Positions 7,358 through 15,243 of a DNA stretch of 54,765 nucleotides are shown in pieces (positions within the stretch are counted from its first letter, which is position 1; each line of letters opens with the position of its first letter). Origin of the DNA: Clostridiales bacterium (GTDB taxonomy: Bacteria > Bacillota > Clostridia > Christensenellales > Borkfalkiaceae). The notes beneath the pieces are model-generated. The model had not been told where the DNA came from and ran no database searches. It worked only from the letters and a program-made list of their open reading frames with translations. The translations under genes were made by a program, and so were the position numbers. The stretch is from assembly GCA_023667345.1 (NCBI GenBank), contig JAMPAF010000011.1:1-54765 (forward strand). The letters are read 5' to 3'.

Positions 7358-7433
7358 AAAAGCAATGCCCCCCGTGTCCGGGTGCTCAACTCCGGCGGAC
7401 ACACCTCGGTTAAGTCAGTAAGCATTGCTTTCT
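7355..7433 (-). ncRNA. Structured small RNA of phage-remnant region
   Basis: Transcribed leftward from the promoter at 7440-7467. The 5' and 3' ends pair perfectly over 10 bp (7422-7431 with 7359-7368, aaagcaatgc type), enclosing a second stem (cggacac 7396-7402 with gtgtccg 7374-7380) and GC-rich loops. On the minus strand the closing stem is followed by a T run, so the RNA probably ends there. No ORF with a ribosome site is present. Similar compact RNAs occur as regulators in phages and plasmids. The family is not identified. Confidence 0.55.
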
Positions 7434-7439
7434 ACTATT

Positions 7440-7467
7440 ATTATACACCAAAACTGAAAAAAGTCAA
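7440..7467 (-). promoter_or_regulatory. Promoter of the small RNA
   Basis: On the minus strand ttgact (7467-7462) and tataat (7445-7440) are spaced by 16 bp, close to the consensus. Transcription should start near 7433. Confidence 0.65.
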
Positions 7468-7485
7468 CACTTGGAGATTAAAAAT

Positions 7486-7620
7486 ATGCACAACTGCAAT
7501 CAACCGTATTCGGACGATTATATGGTTTGGGACGAAAATACCAAACACTACATACTTACCGAAAAAGCGCTTGTCGAGAAAGTAGGACTAAATTTGCGTG
7601 CGCGAAATGCGGATGAATGA
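7486..7620 (+). pseudogene. Truncated phage head-tail connector-like protein (44 aa)
   Basis: An ATG at 7486 with a ggag 10 nt upstream opens a 44-residue frame. The residues QPYSDDYMVWDENTKHYILT and VEKVGLNLRAR resemble the N-terminus of short phage connector/structural proteins, which are usually two to three times longer. The frame stops early (ARNADE then TGA). It is probably prophage debris like the terminase fragment beside it. Confidence 0.45.
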
Positions 7621-7671
7621 ATTTAAACTGGTAAGGTACGGATAATGCTGTAACAGAAAGATAACGATAAT

Positions 7672-7699
7672 GCGGCGCGGCTTATGTAAGCCACGCCGC
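7672..7699. terminator. GC-rich hairpin downstream of leuS
   Basis: The arms 7672-7684 and 7687-7699 (gcggcgcggctta type) pair with one C-A mismatch and a 2 nt loop. It lies 24 bp beyond the leuS stop on the minus strand. The following T run is poor, so efficiency is uncertain. It also marks the border between accessory and core DNA. Confidence 0.45.
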
Positions 7700-7722
7700 G
7701 TTTCTCATATTACATTATTTAC

Positions 7723-10131
7723 TTACACGATTATATTTATCAGTCTCTTAGGGACGACGATAATTTTCTTCGCGGGTTTGCCGTCGAGTAACGATAAAAT
7801 TTCTTCGTCGGACTTTATAAGCTCTTCAATTTGCTTTGCGTTCAGGTCGGCGGGGTAGGACTTTTTCGTCTTAATTCTGCTGTTGACCTGTACGGCGTAC
7901 TCGAAACTGTCTTCGCCGCATTTGCTTTCGTCAAAAACGGGCCAGCTTTCGTAGGCTATCGTGCCGTCGTGCCCCAAAACCGTCGTCCAGATTTCTTCGG
8001 TAATAAAGGGGATAACGGGGTTCAAAAGCTTTATAAGCCCCTCGGCGTACTCTAAGGGGAAGCCATGCCCCTCGCCAATTTCCTTGTACACGGCGTTTAC
8101 GAAAATCATCATCTGCGAGATAGCGGTGTTGACCTTCATTGACATATAGTCCTCGCCGACCTTTTTCACCGTTTGGTGATAAATTTTTTCGAGGTTTTTG
8201 TTGGGCGCGGGGGTAATGATGTCGCTCTCGCAATACAGTCTGTAAACGCGGTCGATAAACTTTTTCACGCCCTCGATATTGGCGGTGTTCCAAGGCTTTG
8301 TGTCTGCGACGGGACCCATAAACATCTCGTACATTCTGAGAACGTCCGCGCCGTAATCGCGCACTATATCGTCGGGATTTATGACGTTTCCGAGCGATTT
8401 TGACATTTTTTCGCCGTTTTCGCCCAAAATCATGCCCTGATGGAAGAGCTTTTTGAACGGCTCTTTGCAGGGCACAAGCCCTAAATCGTACAAAAAATTC
8501 GTCCAGAAGCGCGCGTATAAAAGGTGCCCGACAAGGTGTTCCTTGCCGCCGCAGTAAAAGTCGACGGGCATCCAGTGTTTAAGTAGCTCAAAGTCTGCGA
8601 AAACCTCGTCGTTGTGCGGGTCGCAGTAGCGGAGGAAATACCAGCTCGAGCCTGCCGAGCCGGGCATGGTTGTAGTTTCGCGCTTGCCTTTAACGCTGCC
8701 AACGGTAACGTTCACCCAGTCCTTCGCGTTTTCGAGCGGCGCATTGCCGCCGTGCGCCTTGTAGTCGTCCATTTCGGGCAAAACGAGGGGGAGTTCACTA
8801 TCGGGCAACAAATATTCCTCGCCGTTTTCAAGATGGACGACAGGCAGAGGTTCGCCCCAATAGCGCTGGCGGGCGAATATCCATTCGCGCAGTTTATAGC
8901 TGACCGCCTTTTCGCCGAGTTTTTTTTGTTCCAACCAGCCAATCATTTTGTTTATTGCGTCCTGCTTGTTCAAGCCGTCCAAAAAGCCGCTGTTTATGTG
9001 TAAGCCGTCCTCGGTGTAGGCTTCCTTTCCGATATCGCCGCCCGCAAGCACGGGGATAATGGGCAGATTGAATTTTTTTGCAAACTCGTAGTCGCGCGTG
9101 TCGTGGGCGGGCACAGCCATAATCGCGCCAGTGCCGTAGGAGGTAAGCACGTAGTCGGAAATGTATACGGGAATTTTGTTGCCGTTTGCGGGGTTAATTG
9201 CATATGCGCCCGTAAATGCGCCCGTTTTTTCCTTGTTGAGCTCGGTTCTTTCGAGTTCCGACTTGCTCGCGCACACCTTTTTGTATTCCTCTATAACCGC
9301 CTTTTGAGCGGGGGTAGTAATTTTATCGACAAGCGCGTGCTCGGGAGCCAAAACGCAGTAGGTTGCGCCGAAAAGCGTGTCGCAACGGGTGGTGAACACG
9401 GTGAATTTTTCGTCCGTGCCGTCCACTTTAAAGTCGATTTTTGCGCCCACGGACTTGCCTATCCAGTTGCGTTGCGCCGTTTTCGAAGGCTCGCTCCAAT
9501 CCAATTCGTCAAGCCCTTCCAACAGCCTTTCGGCGTATTTGGGTATGTCGATGACCCACTGTTTCATATTTTTGCGCACGACGGGGTAGCCGCCGCGCTC
9601 GCTCTTGCCGTCGATAATTTCGTCGTTGGCAAGCACGGTGCCCAGCTCTTCGCACCAGTTGACGGGCGTTTCCACGTAGCGTGCAAGCCCTTTTTCGCAC
9701 AGCTTTTTAAATATCCATTGCGTCCACTTGTAATACGACGGGTCGCACGTCGAAACGGTCTGGTCCCAGTCGTAGGTCAAACCCAACATTTTAAGCTGTT
9801 TTGTAAAATTTTCGATATTTTTTTCGGTAAAGCCGCCGGGGTGATTGCCCGTTTTAATGGCGTACTGCTCCGCGGGCAGACCGAAGCTGTCGAACCCGAT
9901 GGGGTGCAGAACGTTGTAGCCCTGCATGCGCTTCATTCGCGCGATGACGTCGGTTGCCGTGTAGCCCTCGGGGTGACCAACGTGCAACCCCGCGCCCGAA
10001 GGGTAGGGGAACATATCCAAAACGTAGTATTTGGGCTTTGAAAAGTCGTGCAAATCGGTGCGGAAGGTTTTATTCTTTTCCCAGTATTCCGACCATTTTT
10101 TTTCTACTTGACTAAAATTCGTGTAAGGCAT
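7723..10131 (-). CDS. leuS: Leucyl-tRNA synthetase (802 aa)
   Basis: A class I synthetase that charges tRNA-Leu in the cytoplasm. The start [13 protein letters not shown] is chosen because tgagg lies 8 nt upstream; the track start 30 bp earlier adds a short unrelated stretch. The HIGH motif appears as [11 protein letters not shown] near residue 45. The inserted CP1 editing domain (about 220-410) contains [13 protein letters not shown] and [12 protein letters not shown]. The C-terminal third has the KMSKS loop ([11 protein letters not shown]), the anticodon-binding domain and a short C-terminal domain ([16 protein letters not shown]). Length and motifs are normal. It is transcribed divergently from thrS with its own promoter. 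Confidence 0.97.
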   Translation of the reverse strand: MPYTNFSQVEKKWSEYWEKNKTFRTDLHDFSKPKYYVLDMFPYPSGAGLHVGHPEGYTATDVIARMKRMQGYNVLHPIGFDSFGLPAEQYAIKTGNHPGGFTEKNIENFTKQLKMLGLTYDWDQTVSTCDPSYYKWTQWIFKKLCEKGLARYVETPVNWCEELGTVLANDEIIDGKSERGGYPVVRKNMKQWVIDIPKYAERLLEGLDELDWSEPSKTAQRNWIGKSVGAKIDFKVDGTDEKFTVFTTRCDTLFGATYCVLAPEHALVDKITTPAQKAVIEEYKKVCASKSELERTELNKEKTGAFTGAYAINPANGNKIPVYISDYVLTSYGTGAIMAVPAHDTRDYEFAKKFNLPIIPVLAGGDIGKEAYTEDGLHINSGFLDGLNKQDAINKMIGWLEQKKLGEKAVSYKLREWIFARQRYWGEPLPVVHLENGEEYLLPDSELPLVLPEMDDYKAHGGNAPLENAKDWVNVTVGSVKGKRETTTMPGSAGSSWYFLRYCDPHNDEVFADFELLKHWMPVDFYCGGKEHLVGHLLYARFWTNFLYDLGLVPCKEPFKKLFHQGMILGENGEKMSKSLGNVINPDDIVRDYGADVLRMYEMFMGPVADTKPWNTANIEGVKKFIDRVYRLYCESDIITPAPNKNLEKIYHQTVKKVGEDYMSMKVNTAISQMMIFVNAVYKEIGEGHGFPLEYAEGLIKLLNPVIPFITEEIWTTVLGHDGTIAYESWPVFDESKCGEDSFEYAVQVNSRIKTKKSYPADLNAKQIEELIKSDEEILSLLDGKPAKKIIVVPKRLINIIV

Positions 10132-10160
10132 ATCCGTATTCCTCAAATTTATTAATGTCA

Positions 10161-10189
10161 ATTATACATAAATTACCCGACTTTGGCAA
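10161..10189 (-). promoter_or_regulatory. leuS promoter
   Basis: On the minus strand ttgcca (10189-10184) and tataat (10166-10161) are spaced by 17 bp. There are only about 30 bp between the -10 box and the start codon, so no T-box or other leader control is possible for leuS here. Confidence 0.6.
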
Positions 10190-10220
10190 TTAAATTTGTT
10201 GCGTTTGCGCTTTAAAGTCG

Positions 10221-10249
10221 TTGACAAATACCGAAAATTGTACTAAGAT
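10221..10249 (+). promoter_or_regulatory. thrS promoter
   Basis: ttgaca (10221-10226) and taagat (10244-10249) with a 17 bp spacer, directly before the T-box leader. Confidence 0.65.
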
Positions 10250-10257
10250 AAAAGCAA

Positions 10258-10490
10258 TTAAATAACTTTGCCGTAAATTAAAGACAAGTACCGCCGAAAG
10301 ATTTTCAGAGAGAGCGACGTTCGCTGCGAGTCGCTTAATTATTAGGGTAACGGGAAACCGCTTTTAAATTGCGTTTGCGGCTTATATAAAGAGCGGCCGA
10401 TATAAATCGGCAATTAGGGTGGAACCGCGCATTTGAATCTTGCGTCCTTAAACTTATCTGCTAAGTTTAAGGGTTTTTTATTTTTTGTAA
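10258..10490 (+). promoter_or_regulatory. T-box riboswitch controlling thrS
   Basis: The leader holds the T-box core agggtggaaccgcg (10416-10429), which pairs with the free CCA end of uncharged tRNA. A conserved-looking agagagagcgac segment and stems lie upstream, and an intrinsic terminator follows. By analogy with known T-boxes, uncharged tRNA-Thr would stabilise the antiterminator and switch thrS on. I could not fix the specifier codon by eye. An intact tRNA-Thr(GGT) gene lies elsewhere in this window (29458-29533). Confidence 0.85.
10446..10480 (+). terminator. T-box intrinsic terminator
   Basis: Arms ccttaaactta (10446-10456) and taagtttaagg (10462-10472) form a perfect 11 bp stem with a 5 nt loop and a long T run. 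It is the off-state of the T-box. Confidence 0.85.
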
Positions 10491-10500
10491 GGAGAAAATT

Positions 10501-12408
10501 ATGGATATTGTATTGAAAAACGGCGATAAACTCGCTTTGGCGGAGGGCGCAACCTGCGCAAACGCGGCTTCGGCTATATCGGAAGGGCTTGCCCGCGCGG
10601 CGGTGGCGGCAAAGGTCAACGACAAACTCGTCGACTTGTGCACGCCTTTGAGCGAGGGTGACAAACTCGAAATAGTAACATTGAAGGATAAAGAGGGGTT
10701 AGAGGTTTACCGCCATACCTGTTCGCACGTGCTTGCGCAGGCGGTTAAGACGGTGTTCCCCACCTGTAATCTTGCGATAGGTCCCGTTATCGACAATGGT
10801 TTTTATTACGATATCGACTTTAAAACGCCCATAAGTCAGGACGATTTTGAAAAAATCGAGACGGAGATGGCGAAGATTATTAAGTCGAACATTGCCATAA
10901 AGCGTTTCGAACTGCCCCGCGACGAGGCAATAAAGCTTATGGCAAAGTATAACGAAAAGTATAAGGTAGAGCTTATAAACGATTTGCCCGACGACGCGGT
11001 AATTTCTTTCTATAAGCAGGGCACGTTCACCGATTTGTGCCGCGGACCTCACCTTCCGTCTACGGGCAAAATTAAGGCTTTCAAGCTCATATCTATTGCG
11101 GGCGCGTACTGGCGCGGCGACGAAAAGAACAAGATGTTGACGCGCATTTACGGCACGGCATTTGCGACAAAAGACGAGATGAGGGCGTACTTCGAAATGC
11201 TCGAAGAGGCGAAAAAGCGCGACCACATAAGGCTGGGCAAAGAATTAAAGCTTTTCGCTCTTTTAAACGAGGGCAAGGGCTTTCCGTTCTTTTTACCCAA
11301 CGGCATGATTTTAAAGAACGCGCTCGTCGATTACTGGCGCGATTTGCACAGAAAAGAGGGGTACGTCGAAATTCAGACGCCTATCATTTTAACTCGCACT
11401 CTGTGGGAAAATTCGGGGCACTGGGAACACTATAAAGACAATATGTACACAACCAAAATCGACGGCGAGGACTGTGCGGTTAAGCCTATGAACTGCCCCG
11501 GCGGCATGCTTGTGTACAAGCTCGAACCTCACAGCTACAAGGACTTGCCCATGCGCGTTGCGGAGATGGGTATGGTGCACCGCCACGAAAAGAGCGGACA
11601 GCTTCACGGGCTCTTCCGCGTGCGTTGCTTTACGCAGGACGACGCGCACATATTCATGTTGCCCGAGCAGATTACCGACGAAATTAAAGGCGTGGTCCGT
11701 CTGACCGACAAAATTTACAAGCAGTTCGGCTTTAAGTACAAGGTTGAGCTTTCCACCCGCCCCGAGGACAGCATGGGCAGCGCGGAGGACTGGGAACTTG
11801 CTACGTCCGCTTTGAAGAAGGCGCTCGACGAAATGAATATCGAGTACGAGATAAACGAGGGCGACGGCGCGTTCTACGGACCCAAAATCGACTTCCATTT
11901 GCAGGACAGCATAGGCAGAACCTGGCAGTGCGGCACCATACAGCTCGACTTCCAGATGCCCCAGCGCTTCGAGCTCGAATACGTCGGCGAGGACGGCAAA
12001 AAGCACCGCCCCATAATGATACACCGCGCAATCTTCGGCTCTATTGAAAGGTTTATCGGCATTTTAATCGAGCACTATGCGGGCAAATTCCCCGTATGGC
12101 TCGCGCCTAAGCAGGTTAAAATTCTGCCCATAACCGACAGAACGGCGGAGTATGCCGAAGAGGTATACAAAAAACTGACCGCGGCTGGCATACGCGCGGA
12201 GGTCGACGCGAGAAGCGAAAAGATAGGCTACAAGATAAGGGAAGCAAAGATGGAAAAAGTTCCCTACGTTTTGGTTGTCGGCGATAAGGAAGCCGAGGAA
12301 AAGACGGTTAATATAAATAAACGCGGCGTAGATGAAAAATCTACGGTCGCCATAGACGAGTTTATTAATACCGTTTCAGAGGAAATTAACAAAAAAGTTA
12401 ATTTTTGA
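10501..12408 (+). CDS. thrS: Threonyl-tRNA synthetase (635 aa)
   Basis: A class II synthetase that charges tRNA-Thr. The order is an N-terminal TGS domain (1-60), an editing domain with the HxxxH motif (HTCSHVLAQ, near residue 77) and TDLCRGPHLP, a catalytic core with zinc/substrate residues (MNCPGGML, RVAEMGMVHRHEKSG, RCFTQDDAHIF), and a C-terminal anticodon-binding domain (PVWLAPKQVKILP onward). aaggag lies 7 nt before the ATG. Length is normal. Expression is controlled by the T-box leader in front. Confidence 0.98.
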   Translation: MDIVLKNGDKLALAEGATCANAASAISEGLARAAVAAKVNDKLVDLCTPLSEGDKLEIVTLKDKEGLEVYRHTCSHVLAQAVKTVFPTCNLAIGPVIDNGFYYDIDFKTPISQDDFEKIETEMAKIIKSNIAIKRFELPRDEAIKLMAKYNEKYKVELINDLPDDAVISFYKQGTFTDLCRGPHLPSTGKIKAFKLISIAGAYWRGDEKNKMLTRIYGTAFATKDEMRAYFEMLEEAKKRDHIRLGKELKLFALLNEGKGFPFFLPNGMILKNALVDYWRDLHRKEGYVEIQTPIILTRTLWENSGHWEHYKDNMYTTKIDGEDCAVKPMNCPGGMLVYKLEPHSYKDLPMRVAEMGMVHRHEKSGQLHGLFRVRCFTQDDAHIFMLPEQITDEIKGVVRLTDKIYKQFGFKYKVELSTRPEDSMGSAEDWELATSALKKALDEMNIEYEINEGDGAFYGPKIDFHLQDSIGRTWQCGTIQLDFQMPQRFELEYVGEDGKKHRPIMIHRAIFGSIERFIGILIEHYAGKFPVWLAPKQVKILPITDRTAEYAEEVYKKLTAAGIRAEVDARSEKIGYKIREAKMEKVPYVLVVGDKEAEEKTVNINKRGVDEKSTVAIDEFINTVSEEINKKVNF

Positions 12409-12555
12409 GGCTATGAATTTGCCGCAACAACTGCCGCAGTTAAATTAGCGTCTAACCACCGCTTTAATTTCTCTGATAGTTATGGCACAACTATAATACC
12501 TCTTGACATTGGGGTTGGAGAAGTTAATAATCTTTTGTCTAACTATGGGGGCTGA
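12409..12555 (+). pseudogene. 5'-truncated gene fragment after thrS
   Basis: Immediately after the thrS stop, and in the same frame, 49 codons are open to a TGA at 12553. The translation (FAATTAAVKLASNHRFNFSD, TTIIPLDIGVGEVNNLL) looks like real protein but has no start codon or ribosome site. It is AT-rich, unlike thrS. It ends 3 nt before the ATG of the next ORF, so it was probably the end of a gene upstream of it in another genome context. Not identified. Confidence 0.4.
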
Positions 12556-12558
12556 GCA

Positions 12559-12969
12559 ATGATAAAAATATATTCTGTTGAAAATGAAGAACAAGCAATT
12601 ATATTGCGCGATTGCAATGCAATTAAAGCTAGATGCGGTTTAGTGGCGCATGGGTTTAGAATGCCTGCAACTACAAGTGATGAACAAAAGGCGGTATTAA
12701 CAGTAATAGATTATTGTAAAAAAAATATTGCAATACAGTTAAAATCTTGTAAAATGATGGCAAAACTCTCTTCAACTGAAGATGATGAGACTTCTAAAGC
12801 TCAACAGCTTTCTCCTCTTGTAAAAGTTACTTTAGGTTCTTGTTGTGTGTTAGTTGATGAAGCGGAAAAGCTTTTAAGAGAATTACAACAATTAGGGCTT
12901 TGCAAAACTGTGCAAGAAGCTTTAAAAGAAGCTTTAGAAACAAACAGAAATCTTTTTTTGATGGTGTAA
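12559..12969 (+). CDS. Hypothetical protein of an AT-rich islet (136 aa)
   Basis: A small cytoplasmic helical protein with no membrane segment (KARCGLVAHGFRMPATTSD, DYCKKNIAIQLKSCKMM, LVDEAEKLLRELQQLG). It starts 3 nt after the stop of the truncated fragment with gggg upstream, as in a coupled operon. Codon use (aat, tta, aaa, aga) differs clearly from thrS and infC on either side, which suggests transfer. No promoter of its own is evident and no family is recognised. Expression may rely on thrS read-through. Confidence 0.55.
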   Translation: MIKIYSVENEEQAIILRDCNAIKARCGLVAHGFRMPATTSDEQKAVLTVIDYCKKNIAIQLKSCKMMAKLSSTEDDETSKAQQLSPLVKVTLGSCCVLVDEAEKLLRELQQLGLCKTVQEALKEALETNRNLFLMV

Positions 12970-13050
12970 TTCCAGTGTTTAGCTTTGGTATGGGCAGGAC
13001 TTAAAAGTCGAGACGTTTTTCTGTTTCAACAAAATTGTCCGATAAATTAG

Positions 13051-13080
13051 TTGACAAAGTAAATTATTATGGTGTATTAT
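13051..13080 (+). promoter_or_regulatory. Promoter of infC-rpmI-rplT
   Basis: ttgaca (13051-13056) and tattat (13075-13080) with an 18 bp spacer. It sits about 150 bp before the infC start, leaving room for the leader. Confidence 0.6.
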
Positions 13081-13231
13081 AGTTGAGTAAAGCAAAGGTT
13101 AGCCCCTTTCGCCGTGCGGAAATTTTGCATGGGCACATAATGTTGACTATTTATTGAATTTGTTTGACATTAAAAACGGGTTACTTTTGCGTGACTCGTT
13201 TTTATTATTTAAAAAGTTGAGGTAAAAGGTT
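13081..13231 (+). promoter_or_regulatory. infC operon leader with attenuator
   Basis: A 150 nt untranslated leader lies between promoter and start. It ends in a terminator-like hairpin (arms 13174-13183 and 13192-13201, with G-T pairs) followed by a T run. In B. subtilis and relatives the same operon is attenuated through L20 binding its leader, and I infer the same logic here. The leader's own L20-binding fold was not verified. Confidence 0.6.
13174..13206 (+). terminator. Attenuator terminator in infC leader
   Basis: Stem aaacgggtta / tgactcgttt with wobble pairs, loop cttttgcg, then a T tract. It lies 25 bp before the infC ribosome site. Confidence 0.6.
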
Positions 13232-13744
13232 ATAAAAGAGTTTTATCAAATCAACGAGGCGATAAGAGACAAGGAAGTAAGGGTTATCGGCGCGGACGGC
13301 GCAATGATAGGCGTAATTCCCGTTCAGCAGGCACAGCGCATTGCAGACGATGCGGGGCTCGACCTCGTTAAAATTTCACCCACGGCGGTTCCGCCCGTAT
13401 GCAAGGTTATGGACTATTCCAAATTCAAGTACGAGCAAGCCAAAAAGGACAAGGAAAACCGCAGAAACCAGACCATGGTCGAAATTAAGGAAATTAGGCT
13501 TTCTATGACCATCGACGTGGGCGATATCGCGGTAAAAACCAAGCAGTGTCTTAAATTCCTCGAAGCGGGAAACAAAGTAAAGGTTTCCATAAGAATGAAG
13601 GGAAGGGAAAATTCGAGGTCTTATCAGGGCATAAAGGTTATGGAGGACTTCTTTGCGGGTTTAAACGGCAAAGCGGTTCAGGACAAAAAGCCCATGGCGG
13701 AAGGCAGAAACATTACAATGATGCTTTCGCCCGCAAAATCGTAA
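13232..13744 (+). CDS. infC: Translation initiation factor IF-3 (170 aa), AUA start
   Basis: IF-3 binds the 30S subunit, keeps it free and checks the start codon. The first ATG in frame (13304) would remove the conserved N-terminus INEAIRDKEVRVIGADG, so the true start lies upstream. A stop codon at 13223-13225 leaves only ATA at 13232 as a plausible start, with gagg 9 nt before it. infC of other bacteria starts on AUU or similar rare codons, which lets IF-3 repress itself. The N-domain (1-75), linker (DKENRRNQ) and C-domain (VEIKEIRLS, VKVSIRMKGRE) are intact. rpmI and rplT follow. Confidence 0.93.
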   Translation: MKEFYQINEAIRDKEVRVIGADGAMIGVIPVQQAQRIADDAGLDLVKISPTAVPPVCKVMDYSKFKYEQAKKDKENRRNQTMVEIKEIRLSMTIDVGDIAVKTKQCLKFLEAGNKVKVSIRMKGRENSRSYQGIKVMEDFFAGLNGKAVQDKKPMAEGRNITMMLSPAKS

Positions 13745-13793
13745 CTTTAATTTAAGTTTAAATATCAGAAAATTTTCATCGGAGGACAATATA

Positions 13794-13994
13794 ATGCCTA
13801 AACAGAAATCACATAGCGGCTCGAAAAAGCGTTTCTGGTTGACCGCAAGCGGCAAGGTCCAGAGACCTCACAGCGGCAAAAACCACAAGGCTGAAACCAA
13901 GAACAGAAAGAGAAAGAGAAACCTGCGTCAGAACACGCTCGTTTCCACTACACAGGAATCGACTGTTAAGTCGATGATTCCCTATAAGGCTTAA
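13794..13994 (+). CDS. rpmI: 50S ribosomal protein L35 (66 aa)
   Basis: A small basic ribosomal protein, with the typical start MPKQKSHSGSKKRF and the KNHKAETKNRKRKRNLR core. aggagg-like gaggac lies 8 nt before the ATG. It is the second gene of the infC-rpmI-rplT operon, 16 bp before rplT. Confidence 0.97.
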   Translation: MPKQKSHSGSKKRFWLTASGKVQRPHSGKNHKAETKNRKRKRNLRQNTLVSTTQESTVKSMIPYKA

Positions 13995-14009
13995 CGGAGG
14001 GTTAAAATT

Positions 14010-14360
14010 ATGCGTATTAAAAGGTCAGTCAACGCTTTAAAGAAGCGCAGAAAGATTTTGCGTCTTGCAAAAGGATATTTCGGCAATAAGTCCAAGAATT
14101 ACAGAATCGCCCGCGAAGCGGTTATGAAGTCTTTAAACTATGCTTACGTAGGCAGAAGGCTTAGAAAGCGCGATATGCGTTCCTTGTGGATAGCGAGAAT
14201 TAACGCGGCGGCGAGAATTAACGGACTTTCCTATTCCAAGTTTATGCACGGGCTCAAAGTCGCGGGCATCAACCTCAACAGAAAGGTGCTTGCGGACCTT
14301 GCGGTAAACGACGCGGCGGCGTTCGCGGCTCTTGCCGAAAAAGCAAAGGCGGCAGTTTAA
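14010..14360 (+). CDS. rplT: 50S ribosomal protein L20 (116 aa)
   Basis: An early assembly protein of the large subunit and, in relatives, the repressor of its own operon. Family motifs include [40 protein letters not shown] and [21 protein letters not shown] strong ribosome site (ggaggg) precedes the ATG. An intrinsic terminator ends the operon 16 bp downstream. Confidence 0.98.
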   Translation: MRIKRSVNALKKRRKILRLAKGYFGNKSKNYRIAREAVMKSLNYAYVGRRLRKRDMRSLWIARINAAARINGLSYSKFMHGLKVAGINLNRKVLADLAVNDAAAFAALAEKAKAAV

Positions 14361-14375
14361 TTATTCTGTTTTTAC

Positions 14376-14407
14376 AGGGTAGCGAATTTTTTGCTACCCT
14401 AAAACTT
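14376..14407 (+). terminator. Terminator of infC-rpmI-rplT
   Basis: Arms agggtagc (14376-14383) and gctaccct (14393-14400) with a T-rich tail. Confidence 0.75.
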
Positions 14408-14426
14408 TTTATAAGCACGGGCAGTA

Positions 14427-15155
14427 ATGGTTATATCGTCAAAATCCAATCCGACAATAAAAAGAATTTCTTCGCTTGCCGAAAAAAAGTACCGCAAACT
14501 TTACGGGCAGTTTATCGTCGAAAGCGTCAAGGCTGTTGACGAGTGCCTTTCGTCGGGTATGCAAGTCGAAGAAATTGTCTGCACGCAAAATCTTGCGGAT
14601 AAATATCCGTCGGCGATTGTCGTAACGGACGAGCTTTTTGAACGGATTTCGACGGAAAAAACGCCGCAAGGCGTGCTCGCGGTTGCAAAATTGCCGCAAA
14701 ACAGTGCGATTGCGCCGCGCGGCAGTTGCCTTTTATTGGACAGATTGCAGGACCCGGGCAATATCGGCACGATTATACGCACGGCAAACGCCGCGGGGTA
14801 TGAGGATATTTACCTTGTAAACTGTGCGGACCCGTATTCCCCCAAGGCGGTGCGGGCGAGCATGGGCGGCGTGTTTTACGTCAATCTGCACGAGAGCGGA
14901 TATGACGAGGTTTTCGAAGCTCTCAAAGGTATTCCGCTTATCTGCGCGGATATGTCGGGCGAGGATATCTTCGCTTTCGGCGCGCCCGAAAGGTTTTGCC
15001 TTTGCATAGGTAACGAGGGCGACGGCGTGAGCGATACAGTCGTGGAAAATTCGGCTTATAAGGTTAAAATACCTATGAGAGAAACTTGCGAAAGCTTAAA
15101 CGCGGGCGTTTCCGCCGCTGTCGCAATGTATGTATTAAAGAATAACAATCAATAA
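14427..15155 (+). CDS. TrmH/SpoU-family RNA 2'-O-methyltransferase (242 aa)
   Basis: A SAM-dependent RNA ribose methyltransferase. The N-terminal substrate-binding domain (NPTIKRISSLAEKKYR, GQFIVESVKAVDE) is followed by the trefoil-knot SPOUT domain: LLDRLQDPGNIGTIIRTANA (motif 1), FCLCIGNEGDGVSD (motif 2) and MRETCESLNAGVSAAVAMY (motif 3). It stands after rplT as in many Clostridia. Whether it modifies 23S rRNA or tRNA cannot be told from sequence, so no gene symbol is given. Confidence 0.9.
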   Translation: MVISSKSNPTIKRISSLAEKKYRKLYGQFIVESVKAVDECLSSGMQVEEIVCTQNLADKYPSAIVVTDELFERISTEKTPQGVLAVAKLPQNSAIAPRGSCLLLDRLQDPGNIGTIIRTANAAGYEDIYLVNCADPYSPKAVRASMGGVFYVNLHESGYDEVFEALKGIPLICADMSGEDIFAFGAPERFCLCIGNEGDGVSDTVVENSAYKVKIPMRETCESLNAGVSAAVAMYVLKNNNQ

Positions 15156-15243
15156 AAGCAGAAAGGCAGCGCCTTTCAAAATCGCAAAAATATTGCGCGT
15201 TCCAAGCGGAAGATTTTTGCGAGAAATTTTTAAGGAGTTTTTT

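Noticed and set aside
7382-7585. 67-codon plus frame crossing the structured RNA
   Set aside because: It starts inside an RNA stem, has no ribosome site, and a better-supported frame (7486-7620) lies in its second half.
9103-10041. 312-codon plus-strand frame opposite leuS
   Set aside because: It is the antisense shadow of a fully convincing synthetase gene; its Val/Phe/Ala-rich translation and lack of ribosome site show no selection.
10258-10445. Assignment of the T-box specifier triplet
   Set aside because: Several acc/acg triplets are possible by eye and stem I could not be folded with confidence, so no codon is claimed.
11389-12024. 211-codon minus-strand frame opposite thrS
   Set aside because: Shadow of thrS; codon pattern mirrors the real frame and no motif is visible.
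12406-12555. Stop-codon read-through or selenocysteine at the thrS TGA
   Set aside because: The frame stays open by 49 codons, but ThrRS is complete at the TGA, the following codons differ in composition, and no SECIS-like hairpin adjoins the codon; a truncated foreign gene is simpler.
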